Below are positions 1 through 11,177 of a stretch of DNA of 64,000 bases, one piece after another. Under the pieces are notes generated by a model that saw only the letters and a program-made list of their open reading frames with translations, had not been told where the DNA came from and did no database searches. The translations under genes and the position numbers were made by a program. This DNA is from Methylotenera sp. (GTDB lineage: Bacteria; Pseudomonadota; Gammaproteobacteria; Burkholderiales; Methylophilaceae). Where the stretch lies: positions 124,001-188,000 of the forward strand of contig NZ_JAURYU010000045.1 of the NCBI RefSeq assembly GCF_030653755.1, read 5' to 3'. Position 1 is the stretch's first letter. Each line of letters begins with the position of its first letter.

Positions 1-475
1 TGCCAAATTTATTATAGGTGTTCAATACACCGCCAGCCATGGATACTAACGATATAAAGAAAATATATGGGAAAGTAATACGCAACAATTCAGTGGTCAG
101 TTGCATTTTTTCCGCATCACCTCTAAAACCAGGCGCAACTAAACTCACAATCCAAGGTGCCGCCAACATCCCAAGAATGGTGACCACCACTAGAATCAAC
201 CCTAACCAAGTTGCCACCCGACTAACAAGATGATGCGTTTCATCAAAGCCGCGTTGACTTTTGTATTCGGATAAAATAGGCACAAACGCCTGGCTGAATG
301 CGCCTTCAGCGGATATTCTTCGTAATAAATTTGGGATTTTAAACGCAACAATAAAGGCGTCACTCAACATGCCAGCACCAAATACACGCGCAATAAGCGT
401 ATCGCGGACAAATCCTAAAATACGCGAAACAAAAGTCATGCTGCCGACTTTAGCCAGCGCGTTGAGTAAATTCAT
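1..475 (-). CDS. murJ: Lipid II flippase MurJ (MviN), N-terminal part; gene runs off the left edge
   Basis: The minus strand reads open from an ATG at 475 to the window edge, giving the first 158 residues of a MurJ/MviN protein, the inner-membrane flippase that moves lipid II to the periplasmic face for peptidoglycan synthesis. The conserved block SRILGFVRD lies at residues 17-25, followed by GAGMLSDAF and KIPNLLRR. Arg18, Arg24, Asp39 and Arg52, charged residues known to matter in E. coli MurJ, are all present. It is divergent from rpsT, an arrangement common in beta- and gammaproteobacteria. The remaining roughly 350 residues lie outside the window. The plus-strand open frames across this stretch are shadows of it. 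Confidence 0.95.
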   Translation of the reverse strand, partial: MNLLNALAKVGSMTFVSRILGFVRDTLIARVFGAGMLSDAFIVAFKIPNLLRRISAEGAFSQAFVPILSEYKSQRGFDETHHLVSRVATWLGLILVVVTILGMLAAPWIVSLVAPGFRGDAEKMQLTTELLRITFPYIFFISLVSMAGGVLNTYNKFG

Positions 476-589
476 GCTTTATCGTTATAATGTAGAGGTG
501 AAAAGTTTAGTATTAACAACATATTGCGTAATTTTAACACGCCAATAGTCACTAGGTATTATTTACAAACATATTTGCAACATTTTAAC

Positions 590-618
590 TTGCAATATAT
601 TTATAAAATAGCTATGAT
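590..618 (+). promoter_or_regulatory. Sigma-70 promoter of rpsT
   Basis: A -35 box TTGCAA (590-595), a 17-bp spacer and a -10 box TATGAT (613-618) lie 40 bp upstream of the rpsT start. A Shine-Dalgarno-like AGGAAA follows at 648-653. Confidence 0.75.
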
Positions 619-658
619 TATGGGCTTCGAATTTTGAATAGCTTTTTAGGAAAAACAG

Positions 659-922
659 ATGGCAAATACCGCACAAGCAAGAAAACGTGCTCGTCAAGCA
701 GTTAAGCAACGTGCTCACAATGCAAGCTTGCGTTCTACTTTGCGCACAGCAATTAAAAAAATCATTAAAGCTGTAGAAGCTGGCGACAAAGCCGCTGCTA
801 CTGCTGCATACAGCGAGAATGTAAGCGTCATTGACCGCATTGCGGACAAAAACATCATTCACAAAAACAAAGCCTCACGTCATAAAAGCCGCTTAAACGC
901 TGCAATTAAAGCAATGGCATAA
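659..922 (+). CDS. rpsT: 30S ribosomal protein S20
   Basis: This 87-residue, Lys/Arg/Ala-rich protein matches bacterial S20 over its whole length, with the usual start [13 protein letters not shown] and the closing block [19 protein letters not shown]20 is a primary binder of 16S rRNA in the small subunit. The start is supported by AGGAAA nine bases upstream. The gene is monocistronic: its own strong promoter precedes it and a strong intrinsic terminator follows about 45 bp after the stop. It is divergent from murJ. Confidence 0.98.
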   Translation: MANTAQARKRARQAVKQRAHNASLRSTLRTAIKKIIKAVEAGDKAAATAAYSENVSVIDRIADKNIIHKNKASRHKSRLNAAIKAMA

Positions 923-965
923 TTAAACGCTTAAGTGTTAACTCACTTAAGTAGTGATTAAATTA

Positions 966-999
966 ATAGAAAAGCCGAACAAATGTTCGGCTTTTCTAT
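966..999 (+). terminator. Intrinsic terminator after rpsT
   Basis: A perfect 15-bp inverted repeat (966-980 and 985-999) with an AAAT loop carries A-rich and T-rich ends, so it can work in both directions. A weaker hairpin of 8 bp, CTTAAGTG/CACTTAAG, lies at 930-951 between it and the rpsT stop. Confidence 0.9.
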
Positions 1000-1194
1000 T
1001 TGAGCTTTGTATTTTCTGTTACAACAGCAATAATTCCACCTAAAAAGGTGTTAACAGCATATTTGCGTCTAATTGTAATAGATTAACCGATAACACCCAA
1101 ACAACTTAAAAAGAGAAATCACTCACAAACTGTTCAAGTTAACCCTCTTGGTGAAAATTAATTAAGCAATATTGTTCACCACATATCCATAAAA
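1000..1194. other. Intergenic stretch between two terminators
   Basis: No credible gene, RNA or promoter is seen here. It separates the rpsT terminator from the purEK terminator; the only local structure is a 4-bp hairpin CACC/GGTG near 1037-1050. Confidence 0.6.
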
Positions 1195-1225
1195 AATGGC
1201 ACTGATTTCAAAAATCAGTGCCATT
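1195..1225 (-). terminator. Intrinsic terminator of the purE-purK unit
   Basis: The 13-bp perfect repeat AATGGCACTGATT/AATCAGTGCCATT (1195-1207, 1213-1225) is followed on the minus strand by a run of six T. It lies about 25 bp past the purK stop. Confidence 0.9.
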
Positions 1226-1250
1226 CATTAGAATTAAGCCTGCAATAAAA

Positions 1251-2411
1251 TTAATTACCTATATTTAACTCAGATCGCACTTGCAGAGCCAACTTAATGG
1301 CGTCATCACGACTTGTATTCAACACAGTAAAATGCCCCATTTTTCTACCAGCACGCGCTTCGTTTTTACCGTAAAGGTGCATCTTCAATGTTGGCATAGC
1401 AAAGGCTGCTTGCCAAGCAGGCTCTGCTTGTCCTGTCACTTTATCTTCTGGCCAAATATCACCCAACAAATTCACCATTACCGCAGGGCTATGCTGACGA
1501 CTACTGCCTAAGGGAAGACCCGTCATCACGCGCACTTGTTGCTCAAACTGGTTAGTAATACACGCATCTAGCGTATAGTGGCCTGAGTTATGCGGTCTAG
1601 GTGCTATCTCATTAACGAGCAATTCACCATCACACACAAAAAACTCCACACCTAAAACGCCAGTGTACTGCAATTTTTCTGCGACGCTAATAGCAAGCTT
1701 TTGCGCTTGATGATTAACAGCATCACTACCTCGAGCTGGCACAATTGATATGTCCAAAATACCATTCAGATGACTATTTTCTGCGGTAGGAAAAGTTGCC
1801 ACATGCCCATTTGCATCACGAGCTAGCACTACAGAAACTTCGTAATCTAATTTCAGCATTTTTTCCAACACGCATTCTTCTTGCGAGAACGCTGAAAAAG
1901 CTGCTTTTGCCTCGCTCAAGTTAGCAACACGCGCTTGGCCTTTACCATCGTAACCAAATCTTGCTACCTTAAGTATGGCAGGATAAATTTCACTATCATC
2001 TGCAGGCAAATCTGACTCAGCATTAATGACCGCGTAAGGTGCAACTGGCAACCCTGCATTTTTAATAAAATTCTTTTCACTTACGCGGTGCTGTGCAATA
2101 GCGACTGCTTCAGCAGATGGGAGAACAGGCACAGACTTCGCCAAAGTACTCAATGTAGTAGCAGGCACATTTTCAAACTCGGTTGTGATTGCTTGGCAAG
2201 TTTCCGCCATTTGTGCCAGAGCAGCTTCATCATCATATTTAGCGCAAATATGCACATCTGCGATTTGACCAGCAGGACTATTTTCATCTGGGTCTAATAC
2301 TGTAACTTTATAGCCCATTTCATGCGCTGCAATCACAAAAAAACGGCCTAATTGGCCGCCGCCCAACATACCCAGCATCGCTGGCGGAAGAATCATGGTA
2401 GATTGACTCAT
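1251..2411 (-). CDS. purK: N5-carboxyaminoimidazole ribonucleotide synthase (AIR carboxylase ATPase subunit)
   Basis: PurK uses ATP and bicarbonate to turn aminoimidazole ribonucleotide into N5-CAIR in de novo purine synthesis. The 386-residue product is typical in length, with the glycine-rich start [12 protein letters not shown], an ATP-grasp core ([12 protein letters not shown], then ECVLEKML) and the metal-binding segment [14 protein letters not shown]. Its start overlaps the purE stop by 4 bases (ATGA), so the two are translationally coupled and their products act in successive steps. A strong terminator follows. Confidence 0.97.
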   Translation of the reverse strand: MSQSTMILPPAMLGMLGGGQLGRFFVIAAHEMGYKVTVLDPDENSPAGQIADVHICAKYDDEAALAQMAETCQAITTEFENVPATTLSTLAKSVPVLPSAEAVAIAQHRVSEKNFIKNAGLPVAPYAVINAESDLPADDSEIYPAILKVARFGYDGKGQARVANLSEAKAAFSAFSQEECVLEKMLKLDYEVSVVLARDANGHVATFPTAENSHLNGILDISIVPARGSDAVNHQAQKLAISVAEKLQYTGVLGVEFFVCDGELLVNEIAPRPHNSGHYTLDACITNQFEQQVRVMTGLPLGSSRQHSPAVMVNLLGDIWPEDKVTGQAEPAWQAAFAMPTLKMHLYGKNEARAGRKMGHFTVLNTSRDDAIKLALQVRSELNIGN

Positions 2412-2914
2412 GGTTTGTCGCTTAACTCCATGTTAAATACTTTTTCTGTTTGTTTAGTACGAAATTCTGCCAGTTTATTAACCAGCGTAGCATCTTGATT
2501 CGCCAGTATAGAAACGGCAAATAAACCCGCGTTAGCAGCACCCGCATCGCCAATAGCAAAAGTCGCCACTGGAATACCCTTTGGCATCTGCACTATAGAC
2601 AACAATGAATCTTGGCCTTGCAAATGCTTAGATGGCACAGGCACACCTAAAACGGGCAAAGTTGTTTTAGCAGCCACCATTCCAGGCAAGTGTGCAGCAC
2701 CTCCAGCCCCAGCAATAATTACTTGAATGCCTTTGCTTGCCGCAGTTTCTGCAAACTCAAACATCAAGTCAGGTGTACGATGCGCAGAAACCACTTTCGC
2801 TTCGTAAGCCACCCCAAAATCGGCAAGCATTTGTGCTGCATTTTTCATTACTGGCCAGTCACTATCTGAACCCATAATAATGGCTACCAATGGTTGATTA
2901 TTTGCCACATGCAT
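2408..2914 (-). CDS. purE: 5-(carboxyamino)imidazole ribonucleotide mutase, class I
   Basis: PurE converts N5-CAIR to CAIR, the step after PurK. The 168-residue protein shows the class I signature: [12 protein letters not shown] near the N-terminus, SAHRTP, and the [14 protein letters not shown] loop with its catalytic His. The form that pairs with PurK is bacterial class I, in agreement with the adjacent purK. The gene lies 50 bp downstream of proB on the same strand. Confidence 0.97.
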   Translation of the reverse strand: MHVANNQPLVAIIMGSDSDWPVMKNAAQMLADFGVAYEAKVVSAHRTPDLMFEFAETAASKGIQVIIAGAGGAAHLPGMVAAKTTLPVLGVPVPSKHLQGQDSLLSIVQMPKGIPVATFAIGDAGAANAGLFAVSILANQDATLVNKLAEFRTKQTEKVFNMELSDKP

Positions 2915-2964
2915 TCCTTTATGTAATCTGTATTAAAACTAAAGTCTCAATTAAAACTTACGAT

Positions 2965-5215
<2,251 letters not shown>

Positions 5216-5379
5216 TTATCAGTTCATGTAATTATCGCGCAGGATTCTGTTTTGTAGGAGATTTTTATGAAAAGTAATCGATCAGAGGATGACAAATCCA
5301 CAAAAAATCTCAACCCAACACAAAACTAGCAAGAACGCATGAATTGATAAAACGTTCTGCCAGCGCGAACCAAATAAAA

Positions 5380-5403
5380 AAGCCCTATCAAACGACAGGG
5401 CTT
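5380..5403 (-). terminator. Intrinsic terminator after rplU-rpmA
   Basis: The stem AAGCCCT/AGGGCTT (5380-5386, 5397-5403) is followed on the minus strand by a T run, about 20 bp beyond the rpmA stop. It separates the ribosomal-protein unit from obgE. Confidence 0.85.
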
Positions 5404-5423
5404 CTTAAATTAGCGTAAAAAAA

Positions 5424-5681
5424 CTAAGCTGGAATAATATTCACAGTTTTACGTTTTAATGCACCTTTAATTGTAAAGCTCACTTTACCGTCTGCTTTAG
5501 CGTACAAAGTATGATCTTTACCCATACCTACGTTTTCACCAGCGTGCATTCTAGTACCACGTTGACGCACGATAATGCTACCAGCTGAAACAAATTGCTC
5601 ACCGAATGCTTTAACGCCTAAACGTTGGGCTTGTGAGTCGCGACCGTTACGTGAACTACCGCCTGCTTTTTTGTGTGCCAT
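5424..5681 (-). CDS. rpmA: 50S ribosomal protein L27
   Basis: The 85-residue product begins [16 protein letters not shown], the L27 N-terminal tail that reaches toward the peptidyl transferase centre, and has the conserved block [19 protein letters not shown]. There is no N-terminal extension of the Firmicutes type that needs proteolytic removal. It follows rplU by 29 bp and shares its promoter and terminator. Confidence 0.98.
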   Translation of the reverse strand: MAHKKAGGSSRNGRDSQAQRLGVKAFGEQFVSAGSIIVRQRGTRMHAGENVGMGKDHTLYAKADGKVSFTIKGALKRKTVNIIPA

Positions 5682-5710
5682 GATTTAATCCTTAACTTAA
5701 CGATAACTGC

Positions 5711-6025
5711 TTATTTAGCAGCAATTGCTTCAATTTTAATTTCTGTAAAACTTTGGCGATGGCCTTGTGTTTTACGGTAGTGCTTACGACGGCGGAATTT
5801 AAAAATCATTACCTTGTCGCCACGGCCGTGTGAAAGAACCGTTGCTTTAACAGTAGCACCTTTAATAATTGGCGAACCAATTGTTGTGTTATCACCGTCA
5901 GAAACCATAAGAATTTGATCTAGCGTCACTGTGCCGCCAACTTCAACTTCTAGCTTCTCAACTTTTAATCTTTCGCCTTGAATTACGCGATATTGTTTAC
6001 CACCAGTTTTGATCACTGCATACAT
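5711..6025 (-). CDS. rplU: 50S ribosomal protein L21
   Basis: The 104-residue product starts [14 protein letters not shown] and ends in the basic block with [16 protein letters not shown], both diagnostic of L21, which binds 23S rRNA. It is the first gene of the rplU-rpmA unit and has a clear promoter upstream. Confidence 0.98.
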   Translation of the reverse strand: MYAVIKTGGKQYRVIQGERLKVEKLEVEVGGTVTLDQILMVSDGDNTTIGSPIIKGATVKATVLSHGRGDKVMIFKFRRRKHYRKTQGHRQSFTEIKIEAIAAK

Positions 6026-6062
6026 GATTATGCCTTTAACTCATACTTCAAAAGAATCGCGC

Positions 6063-6090
6063 ATTATACGCAATTTATCCTGTAAAGCAA
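6063..6090 (-). promoter_or_regulatory. Sigma-70 promoter of rplU-rpmA
   Basis: On the minus strand TTGCTT (6085-6090), a 16-bp spacer and a perfect TATAAT (6063-6068), followed by GCGC, lie about 40 bp before the rplU start. Confidence 0.8.
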
Positions 6091-6410
6091 ACCTTAATCT
6101 AATCAAATCAATAAAAATGTTAGATTAAATTTTATTAGGAAAATTGCCGTCAATTTATTCGTACTAAACTAGTAATGCGCAGCTACATATTTGGCCGCGT
6201 TCCAACCGAAAGCGTCATCAAAACGCTAACAACAGATCGAGTTGCGTCAGCACTAACCTCAACAGCTTTAACCCAGGTAAAGTCGGCAACAGTTTAAAAC
6301 CAAAGATACTATTATATATGATGAACAAGCCTAAAAAACCATGTCATGGAAAATCTTGGATTTAAATAGGCTGTGATAAAATCCAATTTCATTTTATAGG
6401 TTATATTAAT
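6091..6410. other. Intergenic stretch upstream of ispB
   Basis: This 320-bp gap between the divergent rplU and ispB holds no open frame with coding character. A promoter for ispB must lie here, but no confident -35/-10 pair could be chosen; AT-rich candidates sit near 6356-6382. Confidence 0.5.
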
Positions 6411-7379
6411 GTGACTCCAAGTATCATTCAATCTTGCATAGATAACGATATGCGTATGGTCGATAAGACTATCCGCCAATCACTACATTCCGAAGTTACG
6501 CTGGTTAACCAGGTAGCTGAGTACATCATCAACAGCGGCGGAAAAAGACTGCGCCCCATGTTAGTGCTGCTGTCCGCAGGATTATTTGGCAAAATTCAGG
6601 CACATCACCATCAATTAGCCGCAGTCGTTGAATTTATTCATACCGCTACACTGCTACATGATGATGTCGTTGATGAATCATCAAAACGTAGAGGTCAAAG
6701 CACAGCTAATGCACTATTTGGAAACGCTGCAAGCGTGCTAGTCGGTGACTTTGTGTACTCCCGAGCATTTCAAATGATGGTTTCAGTGCAAAACATGCGT
6801 GTAATGGAAGTATTAAGCAACGCAACCAACGTGATTGCTGAAGGCGAGGTACTGCAACTGCTCAACGTGAATAATGCAGATATTTCTGATGAAGCTTACT
6901 TACAAGTGATTCATTATAAAACCGCCAAACTTTTTGAAGCAGCAACAAGACTTGGCGCCATTATCAGCCAAGCCAGCGAAAAAGACGAAGCCGCACTCAC
7001 CGCTTACGGCATGCACCTAGGCACTGCCTTTCAGTTAATAGATGACATTCTTGACTTAAGCGGCAACAGCGAAGATATTGGCAAAAACCTAGGGGACGAC
7101 CTTGCCGAGGGGAAACCTACACTGCCACTGTTATACGCAATGCGCAACAGCAATACAGAACAAAGCGCACTGATTCGTAATGCGATTGAACAAGGCGGAC
7201 TCGAACACTTACCTCAAGTCATTGAAATAGTGAAAAATTCAGGCGCACTAGACCATGTGAGGAAAATTGCAGAAGTTGAGTCTGCACAATGCTGCGCAGC
7301 GATTGCTCACTTTCCCGACTCTAAGTTCAAACAGGCATTAATCGAACTTGCAGACTTTGCAGTAAAAAGAAATTTTTAG
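6411..7379 (+). CDS. ispB: Polyprenyl diphosphate synthase (octaprenyl diphosphate synthase)
   Basis: This all-trans polyprenyl synthase lengthens farnesyl diphosphate with isopentenyl units to make the ubiquinone side chain. Both aspartate-rich motifs are visible: HDDVVDESSKRRG near residue 83 and QLIDDILDLSG near 212, with the GGKRLRPML substrate site near residue 44. The 322-residue length fits IspB. The start is GTG, with AGG eleven bases upstream. Chain length cannot be read with certainty from the sequence; the octaprenyl assignment follows from the betaproteobacterial setting. It stands next to rplU-rpmA, a common neighbour. Confidence 0.93.
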   Translation: MTPSIIQSCIDNDMRMVDKTIRQSLHSEVTLVNQVAEYIINSGGKRLRPMLVLLSAGLFGKIQAHHHQLAAVVEFIHTATLLHDDVVDESSKRRGQSTANALFGNAASVLVGDFVYSRAFQMMVSVQNMRVMEVLSNATNVIAEGEVLQLLNVNNADISDEAYLQVIHYKTAKLFEAATRLGAIISQASEKDEAALTAYGMHLGTAFQLIDDILDLSGNSEDIGKNLGDDLAEGKPTLPLLYAMRNSNTEQSALIRNAIEQGGLEHLPQVIEIVKNSGALDHVRKIAEVESAQCCAAIAHFPDSKFKQALIELADFAVKRNF

Positions 7380-7386
7380 TCACACC

Positions 7387-7425
7387 GTTTAATTAACCTT
7401 GATTTTAAAAACAGGTTAATTAAAC
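7387..7425. terminator. Inverted repeat between convergent genes
   Basis: A perfect 13-bp repeat, GTTTAATTAACCT/AGGTTAATTAAAC, with a 13-base loop lies between the ispB stop and the convergent gene ending at 7433. It lacks a long T run, so termination is probable rather than certain. Confidence 0.5.
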
Positions 7426-7432
7426 AGACCAA

Positions 7433-7804
7433 CTAGTTTAAGATAATTTTCTCACCACTATCTGCATGGTAATAAGTCAAATGCGCGCAATCGCTTGTAC
7501 CTGCGGTTAAAGAGCCATCAAACAAAGACTTACCTTCAACATCAACAACAGCATACCCATTGTGATACAAAGTAACTTCCGCTAGCTTTGGTGTTTTAAC
7601 TGCAATTTCACGCATTGCAAAACTGATGCAGTTTTCCTCCTCCGCCTCAGAATAGACCTCCCAATCCTTACCACCCGCCAATTGCGACAACCAGCTTGGC
7701 AAGTCAACCTCAACACGGCAAATAATAGGCTCATCCCACTCTGGGTGATGTAACTCAGCCTGAGCAAGCTCGGTTGCGTTCTGTTGATGATTAGTCTCTG
7801 TCAT
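7433..7804 (-). CDS. Conserved-looking hypothetical protein
   Basis: I do not recognise this 123-residue acidic, soluble protein. It has no signal peptide or membrane segment. Visible features are a Glu-rich patch (YSEAEEEN near residue 52) and three cysteines. Codon use is like that of its neighbours, and the reading frame is intact over the full length on a strand with no competing gene, so I take it as real. It is convergent with ispB and divergent from pilD, with no operon partner to suggest a role. Confidence 0.7.
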   Translation of the reverse strand: MTETNHQQNATELAQAELHHPEWDEPIICRVEVDLPSWLSQLAGGKDWEVYSEAEEENCISFAMREIAVKTPKLAEVTLYHNGYAVVDVEGKSLFDGSLTAGTSDCAHLTYYHADSGEKIILN

Positions 7805-8025
7805 ATTGTGTCCTTAATACTAGTTGCGGCGCTATTATAATATCAATTGCTAAGTCTATATTTGTGATGCATTACCTAAATTTCAAGCCCAAGACTCAAA
7901 CTAAATTCATGATACTCATAAACACTTAACGTTAGAATACGGCATTAAGTTTACAGTTACTTAACGGCACGTTATAGTTTTATCTTAAAGAGACATTAAC
8001 AATAAGCCCTAACAAAAGGATTGCC

Positions 8026-8895
8026 ATGCTATCTGCATTGAATGAAATATCCGATATCCTTCAACAAAACAATACCTTATTTATCGCACTATCTACTTTA
8101 TTCGGCCTCATGGTAGGCAGCTTCTTAAATGTAGTCATCTACCGACTCCCTAAAATAATGGAGCAAGAATGGCACAACAACTGCCTAGAGCTTCAAGGCA
8201 AGGAAATTCCAACCAACACTAAATATAGTTTATCTAAGCCTCGCTCTGCCTGCCCACACTGCGGCCACAAAATATCAGCATGGGAAAACATTCCAATTCT
8301 TAGCTATCTAGCACTTAGAGGTCGCTGTAAAGAATGTAAAGCTTCAATCAGCATGAGATACCCACTAATTGAAACACTTACTGGCATTTTAATTGGTTTA
8401 ATCAGCTGGAAATTTGGATACTCCGTTACTACGCTTATGGCATGGGTGTTCGCATTTGCACTAATCGCACTTACTTTTATCGACTTCGACACACAATTAC
8501 TCCCTGACGATATTACACTGCCACTTCTATGGCTTGGGTTGTTATTTAACTTAAACTTTGGATTTACCGATTTAAAATCAGCGGTGATTGGCGCAATGGC
8601 TGGTTATCTTATTTTATGGTCTGTGTATTGGTTATTTAAGATTATTAGAGGCAAAGAAGGGATGGGGTACGGTGACTTCAAGCTATTAGCAGCCATTGGC
8701 GCATGGTTTGGATGGAAACTTTTACCAGCGGTAATTCTACTATCCTCTACATTAGGCGCTATTATCGGCATTGCTTTAATCGTATTGACCAAACGCGGCA
8801 AGGAAGTCCCTATGCCGTTTGGTCCATTTCTAGCAATAGGCGGGATTGCAGCCTTGTTTTTTGGCCAAACACTTGCCACTTTCTATTTGCCATAA
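8026..8895 (+). CDS. pilD: Type IV prepilin peptidase / N-methyltransferase
   Basis: PilD cleaves the leader of type IV prepilins and methylates the new N-terminus. The 289-residue membrane protein has the VGSFLNVVIYRLP start of the peptidase family, the cytoplasmic zinc-binding loop with paired CxxC (CPHCGHK and CKECKA), and the two catalytic aspartates in TFIDFDTQLLPD and GMGYGDFKLLA. Several hydrophobic segments follow. It leads a row with coaE, zapD and yacG, the widespread order that usually follows pilB and pilC; those two pilus genes are not next to it here. AAGGA stands ahead of the ATG. Confidence 0.96.
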   Translation: MLSALNEISDILQQNNTLFIALSTLFGLMVGSFLNVVIYRLPKIMEQEWHNNCLELQGKEIPTNTKYSLSKPRSACPHCGHKISAWENIPILSYLALRGRCKECKASISMRYPLIETLTGILIGLISWKFGYSVTTLMAWVFAFALIALTFIDFDTQLLPDDITLPLLWLGLLFNLNFGFTDLKSAVIGAMAGYLILWSVYWLFKIIRGKEGMGYGDFKLLAAIGAWFGWKLLPAVILLSSTLGAIIGIALIVLTKRGKEVPMPFGPFLAIGGIAALFFGQTLATFYLP

Positions 8896-8905
8896 TTCAA
8901 CGCCT

Positions 8906-9523
8906 ATGTACGTAGTTGCACTCACAGGTGGGATAGGCTCTGGCAAAAGTGAAGCATCTAAACTATTTGCCAACTTAGGAATCCCAGTGGTTGATACAGA
9001 TGTGATTGCACATGAACTCACTGGTTTAGACAGCCCTGTGCTAAAAGAAATCCATCGTATTTTTGGCGCAGACTTTTTAAATGCCGATGGCACACTTAAC
9101 CGTGCCAAGCTACGCACTCACATTTTTAGTAATGCCGATGAAAAATTAAAACTTGAGCAGTTAATGCATCCTGCTATTTATCAGAAAGCACTGCAAATGC
9201 TTCAAGAAAACGAACAAAAGCTACACCCTACCTACCAGTTACTGGTTGTACCTTTACTTTTTGAGAGCACTCGATACCAATCAATCTCAAATACAACCCT
9301 AGTGATTGACTGTGACGAATCCTTACAAATCAACCGCGCAATGGCTCGTAGTCAACTGAGTGCTGATGAAGTAAAAAAATTGATGCTGGCACAAACATCT
9401 AGAGAAAACAGACGCAATCTCGCCGATACAATCATAGACAACAACGGCACAGTCAGTGAACTAGCTGAAAAAATTAATGAATTTCATAAAAAACTCATTA
9501 AGACTTGCATAGTTAGCAAATAA
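8906..9523 (+). CDS. coaE: Dephospho-CoA kinase
   Basis: CoaE phosphorylates dephospho-CoA in the last step of coenzyme A synthesis. The P-loop GGIGSGKSEASKLF, the VVDTDVIAHEL segment and the HPAIY motif are present. I place the start at the ATG at 8906, ten bases after the pilD stop, because translation there begins MYVVALTGGIGSGKS as in other CoaE proteins; an in-frame ATG at 8846 would add residues encoded inside pilD. The resulting 205 residues fit the family. Confidence 0.96.
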   Translation: MYVVALTGGIGSGKSEASKLFANLGIPVVDTDVIAHELTGLDSPVLKEIHRIFGADFLNADGTLNRAKLRTHIFSNADEKLKLEQLMHPAIYQKALQMLQENEQKLHPTYQLLVVPLLFESTRYQSISNTTLVIDCDESLQINRAMARSQLSADEVKKLMLAQTSRENRRNLADTIIDNNGTVSELAEKINEFHKKLIKTCIVSK

Positions 9524-9599
9524 ATTTGATAATCCAGTTCAACTTTAAATTCAATGCAACGGCCTAACCTGAAAAAGCATTTGGCTCACATGATAAAAC

Positions 9600-10358
9600 A
9601 TGCCTAGTTATGATTATCCTTTTAATGAACGCATACGCACGCTGCTACGCGTAGAGGATTTGTTTGCCAAACTTTTACACAATCTTTCAGCAGACCATGA
9701 GTTTCAACATCACTGCGCGCTACTTACGTTATTGCAGATTTTAGATGTTGTAGACAGAGCAGAACTAAAAGTCGACCTACTCCAAGAACTTGATCGTCAG
9801 AAAACGTCAATGCGCATGCTAATTGGCAATCCAATTATTTCAGCTGAAGCACTAGAATCCACACTGGACGACATCAATTCTGCAGCAAATGCGCTACGTG
9901 CGGAAACCTCTAAATTCGGCCAAACTTTACGTGCGAACGAATGGTTAATGAGTATTAAACAACGAGCAAGCATTCCAGGTGGTGTATGTGAGTTCGATGT
10001 TCCCTCATACCACTACTGGTTAGGCCTAGGCCCAGAGCGTCGCAAGCATGACTTAGAGACATGGATTAAACCGCTGATTCCGATGCAACAAGCCATTATC
10101 ATCATTCTACGCATCTTGCGTGGCAGTGGCAGCACGAACAAGCTGGTTGCCACCAATGGTGTTTATCAACAAATGCTAGGCGGTGTAAAGCCTGCCCAAA
10201 TGTTAAAAATTAATTTAGCTGATAATCTCAACTGCTTCCCCGAGGTCAGTGCTAACAAATATGCTATTAACATTAGATTCAATACTTTAGACTGCACCCA
10301 GAAACCACAAAAGTATGAGGAAGATATCGATTTTACTTTAACACTATGTAATTTATAA
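9600..10358 (+). CDS. zapD: Cell division protein ZapD
   Basis: ZapD binds the C-terminal tail of FtsZ and bundles its filaments at the Z ring. The 252-residue protein starts YDYPFNERIRTLLRVEDLF, a signature of the family (formerly YacF/DUF1342), and holds the conserved segment GVCEFDVPSYHYWL. Its position between coaE and yacG is the usual one. It is cytoplasmic, with no membrane segment. Confidence 0.95.
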   Translation: MPSYDYPFNERIRTLLRVEDLFAKLLHNLSADHEFQHHCALLTLLQILDVVDRAELKVDLLQELDRQKTSMRMLIGNPIISAEALESTLDDINSAANALRAETSKFGQTLRANEWLMSIKQRASIPGGVCEFDVPSYHYWLGLGPERRKHDLETWIKPLIPMQQAIIIILRILRGSGSTNKLVATNGVYQQMLGGVKPAQMLKINLADNLNCFPEVSANKYAINIRFNTLDCTQKPQKYEEDIDFTLTLCNL

Positions 10359-10436
10359 GGGTTAGCCATCATCTGGCACAAGCTTTAGTTTCAGATATAA
10401 TTACTCAACCATAAAGCAACAGTAGCGTATTAACAC

Positions 10437-10628
10437 ATGAACCAAAGTAAACGTCTTGTCGCATGCCCTACATGCAAAAAACTAGTGGAATTTTCCCCAC
10501 TAAACACTTTCAGGCCCTTTTGCAGCAAACGCTGTGAAATGATAGATTTAGGTGCGTGGGCAAACGAAGATTATGCAATACCGACCGCTGCAAAGGATGA
10601 CGACTTACCTGATGAGTTAACTCAGTAA
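10437..10628 (+). CDS. yacG: DNA gyrase inhibitor YacG
   Basis: This 63-residue zinc protein has CPTCKKL and CSKRCEMIDLGAWA, the four-cysteine site of YacG, which in E. coli binds GyrB and reduces gyrase activity. The C-terminus is acidic. It ends the pilD-coaE-zapD-yacG row. Confidence 0.93.
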   Translation: MNQSKRLVACPTCKKLVEFSPLNTFRPFCSKRCEMIDLGAWANEDYAIPTAAKDDDLPDELTQ

Positions 10629-10646
10629 GCGCTTAACGATAATCAA

Positions 10647-11171
10647 ATGACTGGTATTAAAATGACCATGACGCAGCGATATACACACCGCCTCTCACGT
10701 TACAGCCTAGCACTCTTGCTTACAATAGCCAGCAGCATCACTCAGGCACAACAGCTTGTATCTCTCGATAACCCTTGGGTACGCGCCACAAATGCAGGAC
10801 AAAATATTAGTGCTGGATACATGACCATGACAAGCACCCATGACGTCACGCTAGTGAAAGTTGAAAGTGATGTGAGCGACAGTGTAGAGATACACAGCAT
10901 GAAAATGGAAAACAATGTCATGAAGATGCGTATGTTAGATTCGCTTCCATTAAACGCTGGAAAGCCATACAAACTTGAACCAGGCGGCTACCACCTCATG
11001 ATGTTTAATTTAAAAAGGCCACTTATCGATGCACAAGTAGTGAACTTTGAGATGACTTTCAAAAACAATAAAGGTATTGAATTTAAGCAAAAAGTAAAAG
11101 CTACGGTTAAAAGCCCAGACAACAGCAACCAAAATAACTATGGCGATCACGAGCATCACCACAGCCACTAG
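10647..11171 (+). CDS. Periplasmic copper chaperone, PCuAC family
   Basis: PCuAC proteins carry Cu(I) in the periplasm and help load the CuA site of cytochrome c oxidase. A signal peptide ends near SITQA (residue 34). The metal-site pattern is visible as EIHSMKMENN, VMKMR and GGYHLMMF, giving the His/Met ligands of the family, and an extra His-rich tail DHEHHHSH ends the protein and could bind more metal. Which of the first ATGs (10647, 10662, 10668) is used is uncertain. It follows yacG by 18 bp and converges on the next gene with only 6 bp between. Confidence 0.88.
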   Translation: MTGIKMTMTQRYTHRLSRYSLALLLTIASSITQAQQLVSLDNPWVRATNAGQNISAGYMTMTSTHDVTLVKVESDVSDSVEIHSMKMENNVMKMRMLDSLPLNAGKPYKLEPGGYHLMMFNLKRPLIDAQVVNFEMTFKNNKGIEFKQKVKATVKSPDNSNQNNYGDHEHHHSH

Positions 11172-11177
11172 CCACCT

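Noticed and set aside
18-548. Plus-strand open frames at the left edge (71 and 95 codons)
   Set aside because: They lie opposite a clear minus-strand murJ frame with conserved residues; codon pattern fits murJ only.
563-862. 99-codon minus-strand frame over rpsT
   Set aside because: It is the antisense shadow of the S20 gene and its promoter.
8846-8905. Upstream start of coaE inside pilD
   Set aside because: The added residues come from another frame of pilD and CoaE proteins begin at the P-loop strand encoded from 8906.
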